Shown: positions 13,481-26,439 of the stretch, in pieces
Layout of the letters: each line of letters starts with the position of its first letter
Position numbering within the stretch: the first letter of the stretch is position 1
Assembly (NCBI GenBank): GCA_023055505.1
Contig: JALIRH010000077.1
Span: forward strand, 1,736,001-1,800,000
From: Callipepla californica brunnescens
Taxonomy: Eukaryota > Chordata > Aves > Galliformes > Odontophoridae
DNA: 64,000 bases
Direction: 5' to 3'
Position numbers and translations under genes: made by a program
The notes under the pieces: generated by a model
The model's database searches: none
What the model saw: the letters and a program-made list of their open reading frames with translations, nothing else
What the model was told of the DNA's origin: nothing

Positions 13481-13984
13481 TTTTACTCTGCTTCTATGCA
13501 TCAACAAATTCAAGCCTTTACTAAAGGTTCAAACAACTTGCCTAGCACTGACAGAAGGCCTGTTGATCTGTAAGCTCACCCAACATCCCTGAACTACTGA
13601 GGAAGATGCAGCACGTTTGTGACTTTTTTTCTCCACTGTCTCACATTGCTCTTAATCTGCTTTTGTGTGCCAAGCCCAGCTGCAGAAATCTCTGCTTTCA
13701 GTCCTGCAGCACATTCTAGGTGCTACCAGATGGGCTCTTGCAGCAGCATCACCAATCACATCCTCTGCACAGCTCAGGGAAGGAAAAGAACTCCTATGGG
13801 TTCCCTAAATAGCTACTCCCTACAGCAGCAATAGCATTTTAAGCTCCCTACCTTGTTTCTTACAGACATCTGAGTGTCCATGTCACCGTACCCTCCTTAA
13901 ACAGCACTCTGTTCAACCTTTCCTGTTTGCTATTTCAGTTTTATATCTGACTTTTTTTTTCCCCCTACTGAAGAAATTGTCAAA

Positions 13985-14063
13985 CACATACCACCCCTGG
14001 ACAGTGCTTCATCCCAAATGATATGTATTTGAACCACCTTCCAACTCAAGCAATTCTACAGCA
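13985..14063 (+). mobile_element. possible diverged CR1 3' end
   Basis: The segment contains ccaccttccaactcaagcaa followed by ttctac, similar to the terminus of the better-preserved copy at 17160-17187. Upstream similarity (catcccaaatgatatgtatt) is weak. It could be a heavily mutated CR1 end or a chance match. Confidence 0.35.
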
Positions 14064-14069
14064 ATACAT

Positions 14070-14798
14070 GTAGCATTTCAGACGACATTAGTATAGGGGA
14101 TCCAGCCTGAGGTCCCACCTCACCAGTTTACCTTAGAGATTTTAACCAGTGGTACAGAAACAGAGTGTGACCACTGGCTCATGTCTACCCAACGATCTGT
14201 CCAGACAAGCAATGAAAGATTGTGCTTGGGCTTGCCAGCAAATTACTTTGTGATCTCTAGGACCAAAAATTCAAGCAGACAGAGCAGGAATCCCTCTCAG
14301 GAAAGGGGCATTCTCATTGAAAACGAGCACACAGCCATCAAGAGATGGGGAGGGGCTACTGACATGACCACTTCTATGTTCATTGCATTGATGATCTCCT
14401 GCACAGAGCCTTCCCCATCTCAGCAGGTCTGCAGCTGCTCTCCTAGAGATGAGATTGCTCTGGGACTCCTGCATTAGACAAAGTTAACAGCGCGTGGCAG
14501 CAACAAGATTGAAGTTCTGAATCAATTTCCGTCATGTCAAGCTGGTCAGTTATTTCGAGTAAAGCTTGCAATTACTAAATAAAGCATCAAAAAGCAATGA
14601 AATGAACAGACTTAAGACCTTTATACTGTTAATTTCCATGCCTATTAAACTATAATTTAAAATTAGAGGCTATATCACAAAGATACAGCTGCAGCTTTCC
14701 ATTTCTCATTGAGAGAACACAGATGGAGAAGAATCATCCCTCAGAATACGTTCAGATGAGCAAACTAAGTTCCTCTCAGTGCAGACACAAATACATAC
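14070..14798. other. non-coding stretch, no gene recognised
   Basis: A 98-codon plus ORF (14181-14477) and a 67-codon minus ORF overlap each other. Neither has recognisable features. Confidence 0.5.
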
Positions 14799-14945
14799 CT
14801 TGGCTTTCTTGCTCTATGTGCAGCATCTGCCTGTATCTCCATACTGCTGATGCAGATGTAACAGCTCCAGAACACCGGCGGCCCTTGTAAAAAGTAGCAC
14901 TGCTCCTCATAGCCCAGAATGGGAATTTTGATGGGAACACCTTTT
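14799..14945 (-). other. exon-like segment with a strong donor
   Basis: On the minus strand the segment ends in a near-perfect donor, GCCAAG|GTATGT, after 14799. Two of the three minus frames are open for the last 110-145 nt, one containing YKGRRCSGAVTSASAV and the other KIPILGYEEQCYF. A CpG-containing ccggcggccc core is retained in an AT-rich setting. The left boundary is uncertain: ttttaaaaaag near 14945 is a weak acceptor. I do not recognise the protein in either frame. The strand agrees with a leftward gene from the CpG island. Alternatives are an unrecognised repeat or chance. Confidence 0.3.
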
Positions 14946-14949
14946 TTAA

Positions 14950-16750
14950 AATCATGAAAAAGTAACGTGTGACACTACAAGTTACTTGCTCTGGAATTAC
15001 AGTTGTTCCACAATTGTTGATTACCTAAAGCAAATGGGCTCCAGCCCAGATGCAGTTGTAGCTGTTCCATCCCCAAACAGTAACAACAGCAACAAAAATC
15101 ACCGTGGTTGTGAGAGTCCTATTTCATATTTTCCCAGATGGCAGTGCCAGAACTGAAAGTAGCCTTGCTTCAACATTAGCCAGATTAACTGGAGAATTAA
15201 AAAAAAAAAAAAAACTCCTCAAGAAAGAAAAAAAAAAATAATATTTCCTGGTTGTAAGGCAGCATATTCTGCAGCTATAATGTAACAGCACATATATATA
15301 AATATAGGAGTGGTTGAGTAATTAAATATAAAGACAAAATGTAGTAAGAAGAGAACAGATACTCCTGAAAGAGTGTATGAAATGGGAGCAGAATGCAATC
15401 AAGATGTCGCACAGACTTCAGCCACATCCCAGACCCTTACTTGGCAGAATTTATTTTCTTGTCTCTGATGACTCATTCGTGACTTTCAACTCAACAAACA
15501 ACTCAACAGTGCAAACAGATGATTCCCCTTCCAATATTTCATAAAGGCATTCATTTTGTGTGTTGCATTCTATTTTTGTTGTTTTTTTTTTTTTTTATGG
15601 TTTTGTTTTTTAAATTTTGTGTTTCCACTGGAGAGGCTCTCAACTACTACTGTTTTTCAACTACTACTGTTTTGGAACATATTTCATCAACTGACATGCT
15701 GTAGATGCAAGCCAGTGATGGGTAATCACTGCTGAATTCAAAATGTCGGTACACGCAGCAGACATAACGTGACAACCTTGTGCAGATTAGCACAAATATG
15801 AAACTATGCTAGCCAACTTCTTAAACACTCACCATGATTCTATGAAGACCTTGCAACCTTCTCATGCTTCTTTAGTTAATTTAGTCACTAGGCAATAACA
15901 TTATAAGCCACATGTAGAAGAAAATGTTTACTCTTTCAGAAAGGAGCATGACAGCACAGAGCCCGCAGCCTATACAGTAGGAATCTGTGTAATAACTAAG
16001 GATGTCAGAATAGGACAAGTTACCAGGAAAAGGTTTGGACAAGCTCTTCCCATTCAATGTGAACATGGTGGTGAGGGACCAACCAGTGCCGTGGGTTTCC
16101 TTGTCTTGTACCTGAATGAGAGAGGTGCTGGTCATACGCAAGTTGGAGCTACATTCTGCAGTTCCAACAGTGATTTATCCATCATCCCTTCTATTCTGGA
16201 TAAAGCGATCCTTCTCTGGGACGCACCTTGTTCATCATTTCCAGGGCACTTCCGAATAAACCATTAATCACTTGCATTAAATACACCTGAACACTTATTT
16301 CATAAGTAATCCCATCTGCATAGAAGTGGTGTTGCAAGTAGAGAGGACGTGAAATGTTACAGAAAATACTGCTCATTGGACTGCAGTAGCAAGGCTTCGT
16401 ACACAGAACTGTGTAAGTCAACAAAGCATAGATAAGGTGTCACAGATGTGCTGCCATTCACATTCAATTTACAGTAAGAGACCTCTGAAGTTAACTATTA
16501 CTATTCTGTCTCTATTCTGATCTTGCTTACTGCTTAAATGCTGCAGTTAGGGCTAACATCAGGTTCATCTATTTTAACACAGCTTCCCTATAGTAACAAT
16601 AAATACTGCATGAAAAAAGTTAATGCTACACAGTGGCTTCATCAACAGCCATATCTTACTATTGTCTTCAGAGGTTTTACACAGAATATTCAAACTAAGG
16701 CTCAAGATGAAACAACAACATGGCATTTCAAGACATGACTACAGTATGGC
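14950..16750. other. non-coding stretch, no gene recognised
   Basis: Contains A-rich runs at 15199-15240, a T-rich run at 15581-15597 and the 17-bp tandem duplication listed separately. ORFs are short and unremarkable. Confidence 0.5.
15641..15674. repeat. 17-bp tandem duplication
   Basis: The unit caactactactgttttt (15641-15657) is followed at once by a copy differing only in the last base (15658-15674). This looks like a recent slippage duplication. Confidence 0.9.
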
Positions 16751-16751
16751 A

Positions 16752-17188
16752 TGACCCTTATGAGGTCAGGCTGAGAATGCTGGGCTGTTCAGCCTGGAGA
16801 AGAAAAGGCTCCAAGGTCACTTGATAGGAGCCTGCCAGCATCTAAAGGGCGGCTGTGAGAAGGAAGGGAACAGAGCATTCAGCAGGGTCTGTTGTGATAG
16901 CACAAGGGAAAATGGTTTCAAACTAAAAGAGAGGAGATTTAGACGGGATATAAGGAAGAAGAGGTTTTGTTGGTTTGTTTTTCATTAACAGTTACAGGTA
17001 GTGAAGCATTGGCACAGGTTGCCCAGAGAAGCTGTGGATGTTCCATCCCTGGAAACATTCAAAGTCAGGCTGGATGAGACTCTGAGCACCCTGATCTAGC
17101 TGCAGGTGTCTCTCTTCACCTTCTCTCTCTTGTAGGGAGTTGGACTAGATGACCTATAAAGGTCCCTTCCAACTCAAACCATTCTACA
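16752..17188 (+). mobile_element. CR1 LINE, 3' fragment with ORF2 C-terminal remnant
   Basis: This is the longest clear CR1 copy in the window, about 435 bp. It starts in the region encoding the end of ORF2 (remnant LRMLGCSAWRRKGS, then stops). It continues through the gggatataaggaagaag block and the gcacaggttgcccagagaag block, and ends in ggtcccttccaactcaaacc with attctac. A short T-rich interruption near 16965-16990 separates otherwise collinear blocks. Stop codons and indels make it non-functional. Confidence 0.92.
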
Positions 17189-17189
17189 A

Positions 17190-19190
17190 ACTACTCTTCA
17201 GTAAGTTCTCTACCCCCAGTGAAAGATGAAATTATCAGCAGTGGAAGCACTGTCCAAGTTCTGCTGGTGAAGTGTGGAACCACCACACCTGGCAGTAATG
17301 ATGGCACTGGGCACATGAATGATTGATCACATTAATAACAAGCACTTTGGGCAGCTATTCCTTCCAAATACTGATGAGCAAATGACAAATATTAGAAACA
17401 GTACCAATTTCCCACTGCCTCATGATTACTGCCACTGCCGCTCAGCATTTCTGGATAAAATTAATTCCCTACATATTGCATACCCCAAAATACGAGTATG
17501 ATATTACTCTCAGTAGTTTTCAGAAGCACCAAACCAACAACACTGCATACTGGGAGAAGGGAATACACTCTGGTCTCTTGATTAACAGCTGCTGATTTAT
17601 CCTGACCTCAAAACCAAGGATTTTGCCTTGGGGAGCACGAGGGACTGCTCAAACACATCTTTGCTCTTCCTGCTTGTTGGCTGTGCTGCTGTGTCACACT
17701 GTTGTCTGAAAATCACAACAATGGGCAGCTGCAATACTCTACACTGAAAGGCAGAACAAGAAGCACAAATTGAAATGGCTGTCTTCATAGGTGGAAAAAC
17801 GCATGCAATATTAATGTATGCACTCTGTAGGTCTCATAAAACCAGGAAACATGTGCCATACTGTCACCACCAAGAGAGAAGTGGATGGAAGCAGATTAAA
17901 TAGCTGGTGCTGCTCTCGGCCTGCATCAGACTGGCTGGTCTGCTGATCAAAACACTGTAGTTTGGATCCAAGCTCTCATACTCAATACAGAGTATCTGGG
18001 TGGAAAAGAAATATGCACAACAAACAGGAGGTCAGGCCAAGATGATTTGCAAACTGAAACTCAATACCCCTGTTAATTCCTGGACTGTTTTCCTCTCCAA
18101 CTCAAGATCAGCCAGTTCAATTCTCTGGATAGCACGTTCAAGCTAGAAGCATACGGTCTTCATGCTAATTAATGCTACCAGCCTTCCCAAAACTTGCAAG
18201 GAAAGAGAAGCTTATACCAAAGAAAATAGCCTCCTGATGTTTTACAATGCTTAAGTCCACAAAGGAATGCTCGAAGACTGAAAAGCCATACCTGTTCATC
18301 ACAAATAGTCTTTTTCCCTTCCTCCCTAGCGGAACAAAACAATGAATAAGGCAAAGCTAATGCAATGAGTACGTCTTTCACATCCTAAAGTATACATAGT
18401 GCAAGATTAGAAGAGAAACAATTTCAAACATCCACAAGTCTGAAACTTCTGCCCTGCAGTAGAGTTGGTTTCCCACTCACGCTGCACAAACTCTGCTTAC
18501 TGAAACCTACAGCATCCCTGCCTCTTGTGTTACTCATCAACTTCTCACTCTGTTTGACAACAGAAAGCTGTTAGCTTGGAACAAAAAATCCTTTTCAACT
18601 CGCTTCAAGGTAAAACAGACAGGAAACAAACGTCCCAGTATCACTGCTATTTATGATATCCAACCCACTAACTTTCTATTCAGCTGTGACACACCCAGTG
18701 CAAACACAAGCAGATTCTTTTCACAGCAAATCAATGCTTCCAGACATCAGCAGATTTTTATCATCAACTAGTAGCGCAAGAAACATACACTTTTCTGTGG
18801 CTGTTGCAATAATCTGTTCACTACAGAGTAATGATACATCAGCCCATAGCATGCAGTTGGGCCCATGCTCCAACCCCCATGGCAGTAGACTTCAACAATC
18901 AGTTCCATTCACACAGGTTTATTTTCCAGTCTAGATCCCACTACAAGTCTCATTTCTGCCCACCATGCTGGAATAACCAATTCCACCAAACACACAGAAG
19001 AAGCAGAGCCTAAAAGATGCTTGAAATTATACAGCAGCCCACCTCTGGCCTTAAGCACTTCGTTATGAGCCTATCCTCCCCTCAGAAATAAAGCGCAGCT
19101 TTAAGATTAAGGATTAAATCAAGGATTGAAATCCATGACAGTGGGAAACCAGTCACTTCCTAAGGTTTTCTCCTCTTGTATTTCCTTACA
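17190..19190. other. non-coding stretch, no gene recognised
   Basis: Only short ORFs (60-93 codons) without recognisable motifs, and no named repeat. Confidence 0.5.
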
Positions 19191-19191
19191 G

Positions 19192-19320
19192 CAGCACTGG
19201 TCAAATCCCTCAGACAGCAGTCCCATTACACGGAGCTGCCAAGTGGAAGGAGGAGAAGAGGGCTGAGTATCATCCCACAGTCACGTTTTTTAATGCTTCC
19301 AACTGAACATTTTTCACACG
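19192..19320 (+). other. exon-like segment with an open frame
   Basis: A good acceptor (pyrimidine-rich tctcctcttgtatttcctta, then cag) precedes 129 nt that end in a strong donor, CACACG|GTAGGT, at 19320/19321. One frame is open throughout (ALVKSLRQQSHYTELPSG and onward, 43 codons). An open frame of this length occurs by chance roughly one time in three when all three frames are allowed, so coding potential is only suggestive. I do not recognise the peptide. It lies on the strand opposite to the transcript inferred from the CpG island. Confidence 0.25.
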
Positions 19321-20216
19321 GTAGGTACGTTTGTCACAAGAAGCCTCTTCTACTAATAAAAACTGAAGAAACAGTGTAATTTACTCTTCTGCAGCAGAAC
19401 ACTGCCACTACTAGGGCAAGGTAACACTGTGGATCCTATCAGCTGATTTTAAGGCTTGGTGCATGTCCCTGGAAGTTATCTGATGCAGTACGTGCAAGGC
19501 AAATGCCACTGGGAGGGCACAGACTGCTTCCAGCAGCAGCTGCTGTTACCTGTGCTCAGGCTGGGAAGCATGATGGAAGATGAGGGCTTCTCCAGGAAAC
19601 ATGTAGGTGCATAACCATCCAGGGAGCTGCCCGCCCTCTGCAAGGTACCAGCATGCTGCAGGGAAATCCAGGCTAAAGAACAGCAAGGGAATTCCAGCAA
19701 GACACAGACCCCTAACTTCTCTGCGTCCACACCTAGAAAAGTCCCTTCAAAATTAACCTGCATCCCTGCTGTAACTATTTACACCAAATATCCAGGGACA
19801 GAGTATTTCTCAAAAAAGAATATTCAATACCACCGTTCTCAAAAGTGCTTATTGATTTCTGCACAGACTTAACAAGGTATTTGACTTTCCGAATCCGTAC
19901 TTGATTTTTTTGGTTGCTATACTGTCTCTCCCTGATCTTTAGTCCCTTCTAACATTTCTGACTACGAGCATCATTCTTCTTTTCATTGTAATGGTGTGTG
20001 GGGAACAGGAAGCATCGTGCATCTACCAAGCTGTTTCTCTGGAAACGTGACTGTTTCTAGTTGTTCTGGAAGGAAAAATACCAAAATACAGACAACATAG
20101 GGATATCATTCACCAGTACCAAAACAATGGCTCAAAAAGTAATTAGCATTCTGTTTTAAACTGTTTCGGGAAGTTCACAGTTGTGTCATATTCGAGCAAC
20201 AGGGGGAAGAAAGACC

Positions 20217-20240
20217 AAAAAAAAAAAAAAAAAAAAAAAT
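20217..20240. repeat. A24 homopolymer
   Basis: Twenty-four consecutive A residues. No recognisable retroposed transcript lies upstream, so I treat it as a simple repeat and not as a processed-pseudogene tail. Confidence 0.9.
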
Positions 20241-23200
20241 CAAGGTTCTGAGATGGAAGTGCAGCCTACCTACTTCTGAGGAAGTTTACAAAACACTGCA
20301 ATCTGCCAGCACCCACACATTTTGTCTGTAAGCTAAGGGAGCACAACTTGGAAAACAAGAAACACAAGCATCAGAATTAGTTATTTTATTTTTTTAATTA
20401 AACAACACTGAGTCTGTATTTAAGCAATGTCTTTAAATGGGAAACTGCATGGAAATCATGACTGACGTAGAAGAAATGGTCTTGCTAGTTTCATACTCTT
20501 TTCCTGCAGATAGTTTCATCCACTCAGTCATTAGCTTAACTAGGAAATCCGTACTAAGGTTCTGCTTCAGCACAAGCACCCTAAAACCTTCCTGGCTCCA
20601 ACTCATAAAACACACAGCACAGCAGAAGATTTAAGCAGTGGGGAAGGAGCTTAAGGTTATTTCCTATATATATATATTCATTTCTCTAAAAACAATATTT
20701 TAGTCACAAGAGACTTTGCAGGGTGAAGTTATACTGTGCAAGGATAAATGAATCTGAAATTGCTTTCAAGGAATAAACATCGTCTGAGCTCAGAAAATGC
20801 AATATATCAAAAAAAGGGTATAAGCACCATATTTCAGGGCATTCACTGACGGTTTGTCATCTCCTATTTTGTCTCCAATTTAGACAGTATTATTCACAGC
20901 TATTGTTAATTTATATCCTTTTGTTTTCCTAACAGCACACAAAAGCATCTGATAAAATGAAGGTCAAAACTAATGCGCGGTTGTTTTAATACAAAGAAAT
21001 CTTGACGGAGGCCCTGCATAAAAATGCTTTATCAAGAAACAAAAAGAATTGCTTCATGTTACACAAACTAAACAATCTGTGAACTGCTTTCTCATCTCAG
21101 AAGTGTAACAGTCTAGAAAGGTACCACGCTAAATAGGTGCATTTAATGGGAAGAAGCATCTTGAAGGTGCTGAGGAAAAAAAAGAAAAAAAAAGAGACAA
21201 CTTAACTGCTCTAACTTCCCCTTCATATTCTTCATGGACAAAGTAAGACATCTTTTTCATCTCTTTATGAAAAGAAAAGGATTTCCAGCATTCAAAGAAC
21301 GCAAAGGTGGAGACATCTGTGTGGCTGAGCAGTAGTACATGCTAAAAAAATAAGAAGGTTACTGCACAGAAGGGAGAGTGGTGAGAAGAGCAGGAACAGC
21401 CTCACCATCACTGTTCAACTCAGGTTCAGATTTCTCTTGTCCTTAGTTCAGTGTGTGGTGGGAAGACAGCTACTACAGCTAAGGGATGAACACAAAGGGG
21501 AGAAGGAGAGAAATACAACTGCAGCTGAGCAAATCAGTACCTCCAGCACACGAGTTGTGCTCATTAGTCCATAGCTGAGTTGTTAATGGCCTTTCTGATT
21601 GTTGATTCTTGAGGGTTTTAAAGATACGTAGAAAATTAAAAGACTGTAAAAATGCTTGGCTCTTAGAAGCAATAAATGAAGAAGAGCAGAAAACTACTGA
21701 GGTAACCCTGCTGTTAACTCATAATATAATTTAAATGGGAAGGTTCAGCACATCTCATGTTGCTCAGTCTGTCCTATTTGCCAGGCTGTAACTGCCATCC
21801 TGGAGCAGTAATAAGCCTGAGGAAAATATACATCTGGCTACGGCTGTCAAGGAAGAGCTTCTGAAATTCAGATTATCACCAGAATTGTTGGGTAAATGGC
21901 ACTGTTCTCCATACATGGCCCCTAGTGCCATGGATGAATCTAAACCCACTCTTAATGTACACTGCTTTTTAAATTTCAATTACCTCTTCTTTCATTTGAT
22001 GAAATTTTCTAAAGCAAAATTAAAATCCGTCCTAGTGGCTTTATAATAGCCTAGGTGGATGACCATGTACCAAGATACACCCACACTTCTGTGGTGCATC
22101 ACTTTTGGACACCTGCCTCCAGTTTTCCTCCCTCCCTTCTTGTATGATGTGAAACATGCCATAGGTTTACATGAGAAAACCTTGTGCTAGAGAGAAAAGC
22201 TCTCAAACTGAGAGAAAGAGAGCCAAGGCATTTTTTGCTTGTTGCAAAGTCACAACTGAAACTACAGAATGGCATTATACACATACACGTGAGATACAAA
22301 ACTCCTACTTCGTTGCCATGAACTGAACCACCTAGGATTTGACAAAGGCACTGGAATCACTCATTTATGACCTACAGCTCAGCGCACCCTTGCACTACTC
22401 ATTATCCAAACTCATTCTCTTACTCCAAGACAATGTCCAGAAGTTTAGTAGATGATCAGCTCTCACCAGAAGCACTGGATCTAGAACCTTCCACCACCTT
22501 CAGAACCTCACAGAAGAGTGGAAGGAGGGTGGAAATAAATGAAAGCAGCCTTTACTGGGACAGAATATATATGAAATAGAAGCGGCCAGCAGTCAAAATA
22601 AGCTAGACATTAGACAAAGTAGCACAATGTGTAGCCACAATGCATTCTGCTATGTACTACAACAGTGTGGAAATGGAGCTACATGCCAGAAAGGATGGAG
22701 AAAAATGCAGGCAATAGAAGCAAAGAGCCCACCAAAACCTGTAGAAAAGATCTCTCATGAAGGATGCACAGTTCAAACCCGGGCACACAGATGGCATTTA
22801 GTACTATGCAGTGAAAAGGGAAACTCATTAAGTTCAGGGTACTTGAAATTGAGAAAGCCAGTCTGGCCCTGCTCGCTCAGAAAACCCCAGCACGTGAATT
22901 ACATACTGTACTGCTGCAGTAGATTTAAACGTTTCAACACAAGCACCATATCACTAGTTACAGAGTAGGAAAGAAAGTTTTTAATTAAGAAGGTGAAGAA
23001 ACAAAATAAATCTGAGTAACTAAATCTGTACATTCACATATCTAGTATGTACATAGCTCTGGGAAGGAAGGCTAGGCTGGAAGATATGCAGGTCAAAGAA
23101 GGGTGAGTAAACAAAACATGAGCTCGCTCCTCAGAACCCACAAACATGAGGCATGAGTTTAACACAAGAAATATTCTGGAAAGTTTTTCTCTAAGGCAGC

Positions 23201-24341
23201 AACAAATGAGGCAGATGTGATACTCCACCACCTATCAAAACTATGGGGATGTACTTGGTACAAAGTCAGGGGAAACTAGTCCAGAGAAAACAGGAACCAG
23301 AAGAATTGGGAAGATGAAAATAAAATTGGAAAGGAATGAGGCTACAGAGACACAGTTCCCCTGCTGATCACCAGAAAAACTCAGCTAAAAGTCTTAAGGA
23401 GCGTAGCAGCCATTGGACAGCTACTCAGCCAAGAAAGTTAGCCACACCAAAGTTTATTCCTCGATAATTTTTAAACAAGTCTGTCCTTACATCTTTCAGG
23501 TTGCAGAAGGGCTCACTACTTGGCTGCATACAACTTGGTACTCAACCAAGAGGACTCAGAAAGTGCTTTTAGAGAAAAAAAGAATGGAAGGCACAACATA
23601 AATTCTTCCTCCAAAAGGTTGAATCAGATACAGTCATAAGTCCATTAGTGATGGATCTGTATCTTCATCAGCAATTCCTGCAGCTTTTACTGATGGGGTA
23701 CATAACAAGGTACCTGGCACTGGACAGGACAGATGGAACATACCAATAGCTCTGAACAGGAACATTTACACTACTCTAAATGTGAACTAGAAATACTTAC
23801 AGGTTACAGGGCAACTAGCTCTGGCTCTCTCTTACACAAGGAGGGAAAGACTGGGTTGGCTGGGGACAGGACTGTTACTCAGTTTTTGCATAGAGTCCCT
23901 CCACTTCGTAAGTAGATCGCAGAGGGAGAGAAGAGAGAATATTAATGCTTCATAGCACTTCCCTAAATCCCACACTCCTCACACAGCATTCCCACAAGCC
24001 ATGTTTTGTCCACTCCATGTGTTAAAATAAAAACTTGGGTTTTTTTCCATCTCCCAAAGATGGGAAATAGCATACTGTCCACAACACTTAAGAACCAAAG
24101 AAAGAGTTCTTCGTCAGTTTAACATGTACTTGCAGAAAAGCCACAGAAGTTTGTACCTTTTAAGATGTTAAGGATGAAGCAGATCTTAGAGGACAGTAGC
24201 ATGCTTGCTCTGCAGAACCACAGGCAAAAAGCAAGAAAATGTGCAAAAGGGATTGAGGACACCTGGGAACGGAGCAGGGCAGGAAAGTGCTTACTTAAAG
24301 GACAGTGCTGGCCCAAGAAAAAATGAGTACATGGGCCTTAG

Positions 24342-24389
24342 ATAAACACAGATCTTAAGTGAGAAATAAGCACAGATCTTAAGTGAGAA
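24342..24389. repeat. 24-bp tandem duplication
   Basis: Two adjacent 24-bp units, each containing cacagatcttaagtgagaa, differ at one base (ataaac versus ataagc). It is local and young in appearance. Confidence 0.92.
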
Positions 24390-26221
24390 AGGCACAATTA
24401 TTTGAGCAGCCAGCCTTGTGCTGAAAGGGGAAGAGGGACCATAAAACACGACAGGCGCTGCTCTGTGAAAGGGAATTTCCAGCCTGGCAGCTGCAGTAGC
24501 AGGCAAACAAATTCAATGACCTACGAGAATTTTAACAGCAAATGCACCTGTTTGTTTGAGCACTTGGATGAAACAATTTTCTAAATGACCTCTCACTGAG
24601 GAGAGAGAGGAAGGCAGAGCTTAATAGGAACACAGTACAGGTGAAGGTAGCAGAGCTATCAGCAATGCATTTGTGTGAGTCCAGAACAGGAGGCTGCCTA
24701 ATAAAAAGTGAGCTCTTGCAAATACACAGCCAAGGGTTTGTTTCATATCTTAAAGGGCAGTCTCTGTCCAGCATTCCCCATCTACTTTCTCATAATCTTG
24801 CTGCAAACACAGCAGGCATTTTTGTTTAAAAAAGGCCAAGAATAAATTCAGCTTCGGTTCTTTGAAGGTAATAAAAGGAAAAACTAAAACCTGCGTTATT
24901 TTCAAGAGCAGTGAAAGCCTGACATAGCAGCACGCTTAAGAATTTGATAAAGTTTGAAGTTTTGAAATAGAAACAGCAGAGAACAGGGAGAACAAGACTA
25001 AGGCCCACTAGCTAACAAGAGATGCATTTGGAGAAAGGACATCTGTTGCTTCAAGAGCTTTTCTGAGCTTTTCTTCCCCCCTCCTCTGAAATTCTGCCCA
25101 TCTCAAAAGGAGTCAAGGTGCAACAGGTGTCACAGAACAGATCTTATTCCAATGGACAATCTCTAAGAGTACGCATTGTGCCTCACACCTGAGAAACTTT
25201 ATGGGTTTCTTTTCCTTTCTAATGACTTTGAAAAACAATCTCCAGATTTGGGTTGCCTTATTACTAATGACTTCAGAGCCCAAAATTCATTAGCATGCTT
25301 TTCCAGCTCTCAGTTGACACCACTGCACAGAGCAGCTATCCCCCTTACAGCACTTAGGCAAAGAAAGAAAAAGATGTGTTTCTTGTTTTGTGTTTTTTTT
25401 TTCCTTCCTGAATAATATGGCATCACCGGAACCATGCACCCACTACTAGTTGCAGGAGGGTTGAAATGGGAGAAAAAAAAACATCTCAAAGTGAATGAGC
25501 TAATCTTCTTATCTGAAAAGGTAACTTCCAGCTATCAAAAATGAAAAGCAAGTACATGGTCTGGCTGAAATAGTACAAAGGGCAGACAGACTGGGATGCT
25601 TGCTGTAACCCCGGAATACCTACATTTCAGTTCATGCTTTTGTCACAGTTCATTACAAGCACAATGATTCCTAACATCAGTGCACATCAACAACACAAAA
25701 CACAATAGCGCTGCACTGCTGTTTAAAACTTCTTTCCAGCAGGTTACCACAATGCTATCTGATGTAGCAGCAAATCAAGGTCTTTTTTCTATGCTCTCCC
25801 AAACCCAATTCCGCATCACTATAGTAACACACGATTTAACACCTCTGTAAGCAGTCCCAAATGCAGGGATCCCTTTCCTACATTTAAAGCACAGTATCTT
25901 CTACCAATAAGCACTCTCCAGATTGTAAAACGGGGCTACAAAATCTTCTGTGTTCACAGCACTGGCTTTTGTACTACTTACTCTGAAGAAGAGCCAAGGA
26001 GAGCAGCAAGCACAGATGTTAAAATGATGAAATACAAATATATTACAAAAAACCTGTTGCACAGAACGTGGAATTTGGAGTAAGAGCAGTAGAGTAACGC
26101 AGGTCTGCTGAACAAACTACACGGCCCCACAATTCAGTGCCAACAGCTCTCTAGATTTGCTGCTTCATGAAAGGAATGAGTTTGATTTATTGAAATTAAG
26201 CAGCTGTGTGGATGCATTCTA

Positions 26222-26437
26222 GCAGTGACAACGGGTCATCTCCACTGGTGCAGATGTTTACAAGCGTGACATGCAAGCTCTAGCTCATCGCTGACAAAAC
26301 CACACAGCTAAAGGTGGTGACCATTGAAAAAACAGTGTTCTGAAGCTGAGAATTTGCTCTATCAAACAGTATTATTGTGTTCTTTAGATCTGATGTAGTT
26401 TCCACGGAAATAAATAGGAGGCATTACTTTTGGAGAA
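26222..26437 (+). mobile_element. mariner-family DNA transposon relic
   Basis: The plus strand encodes DVYKRDMQALAHR near 26253-26291, matching DAYKRGMQALAHR in the minus-strand copy at 35.7-36.2 kb. Downstream it shares CSIK and CSFHG blocks with the fragment at 43.6 kb. The right end reads ataggaggcattacttttgg, which I recall as the inner part of the chicken mariner terminal repeat; the outermost bases are missing. Stops and gaps make it inert. This is the transposase C-terminal side; the N-terminal half is absent. Confidence 0.8.
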
Positions 26438-26439
26438 CA

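Larger units (their letters stand above)
19330..26200. other. long AT-rich non-coding stretch
   Basis: Nearly 7 kb with no recognised gene or named mobile element. It contains an A24 run at 20217-20240, a short (TA)n near 20667-20677, A-rich runs near 21175-21193, and the 24-bp tandem duplication listed separately. The longest ORF is 113 codons (22627-22968) and has no recognisable motif. Confidence 0.5.
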
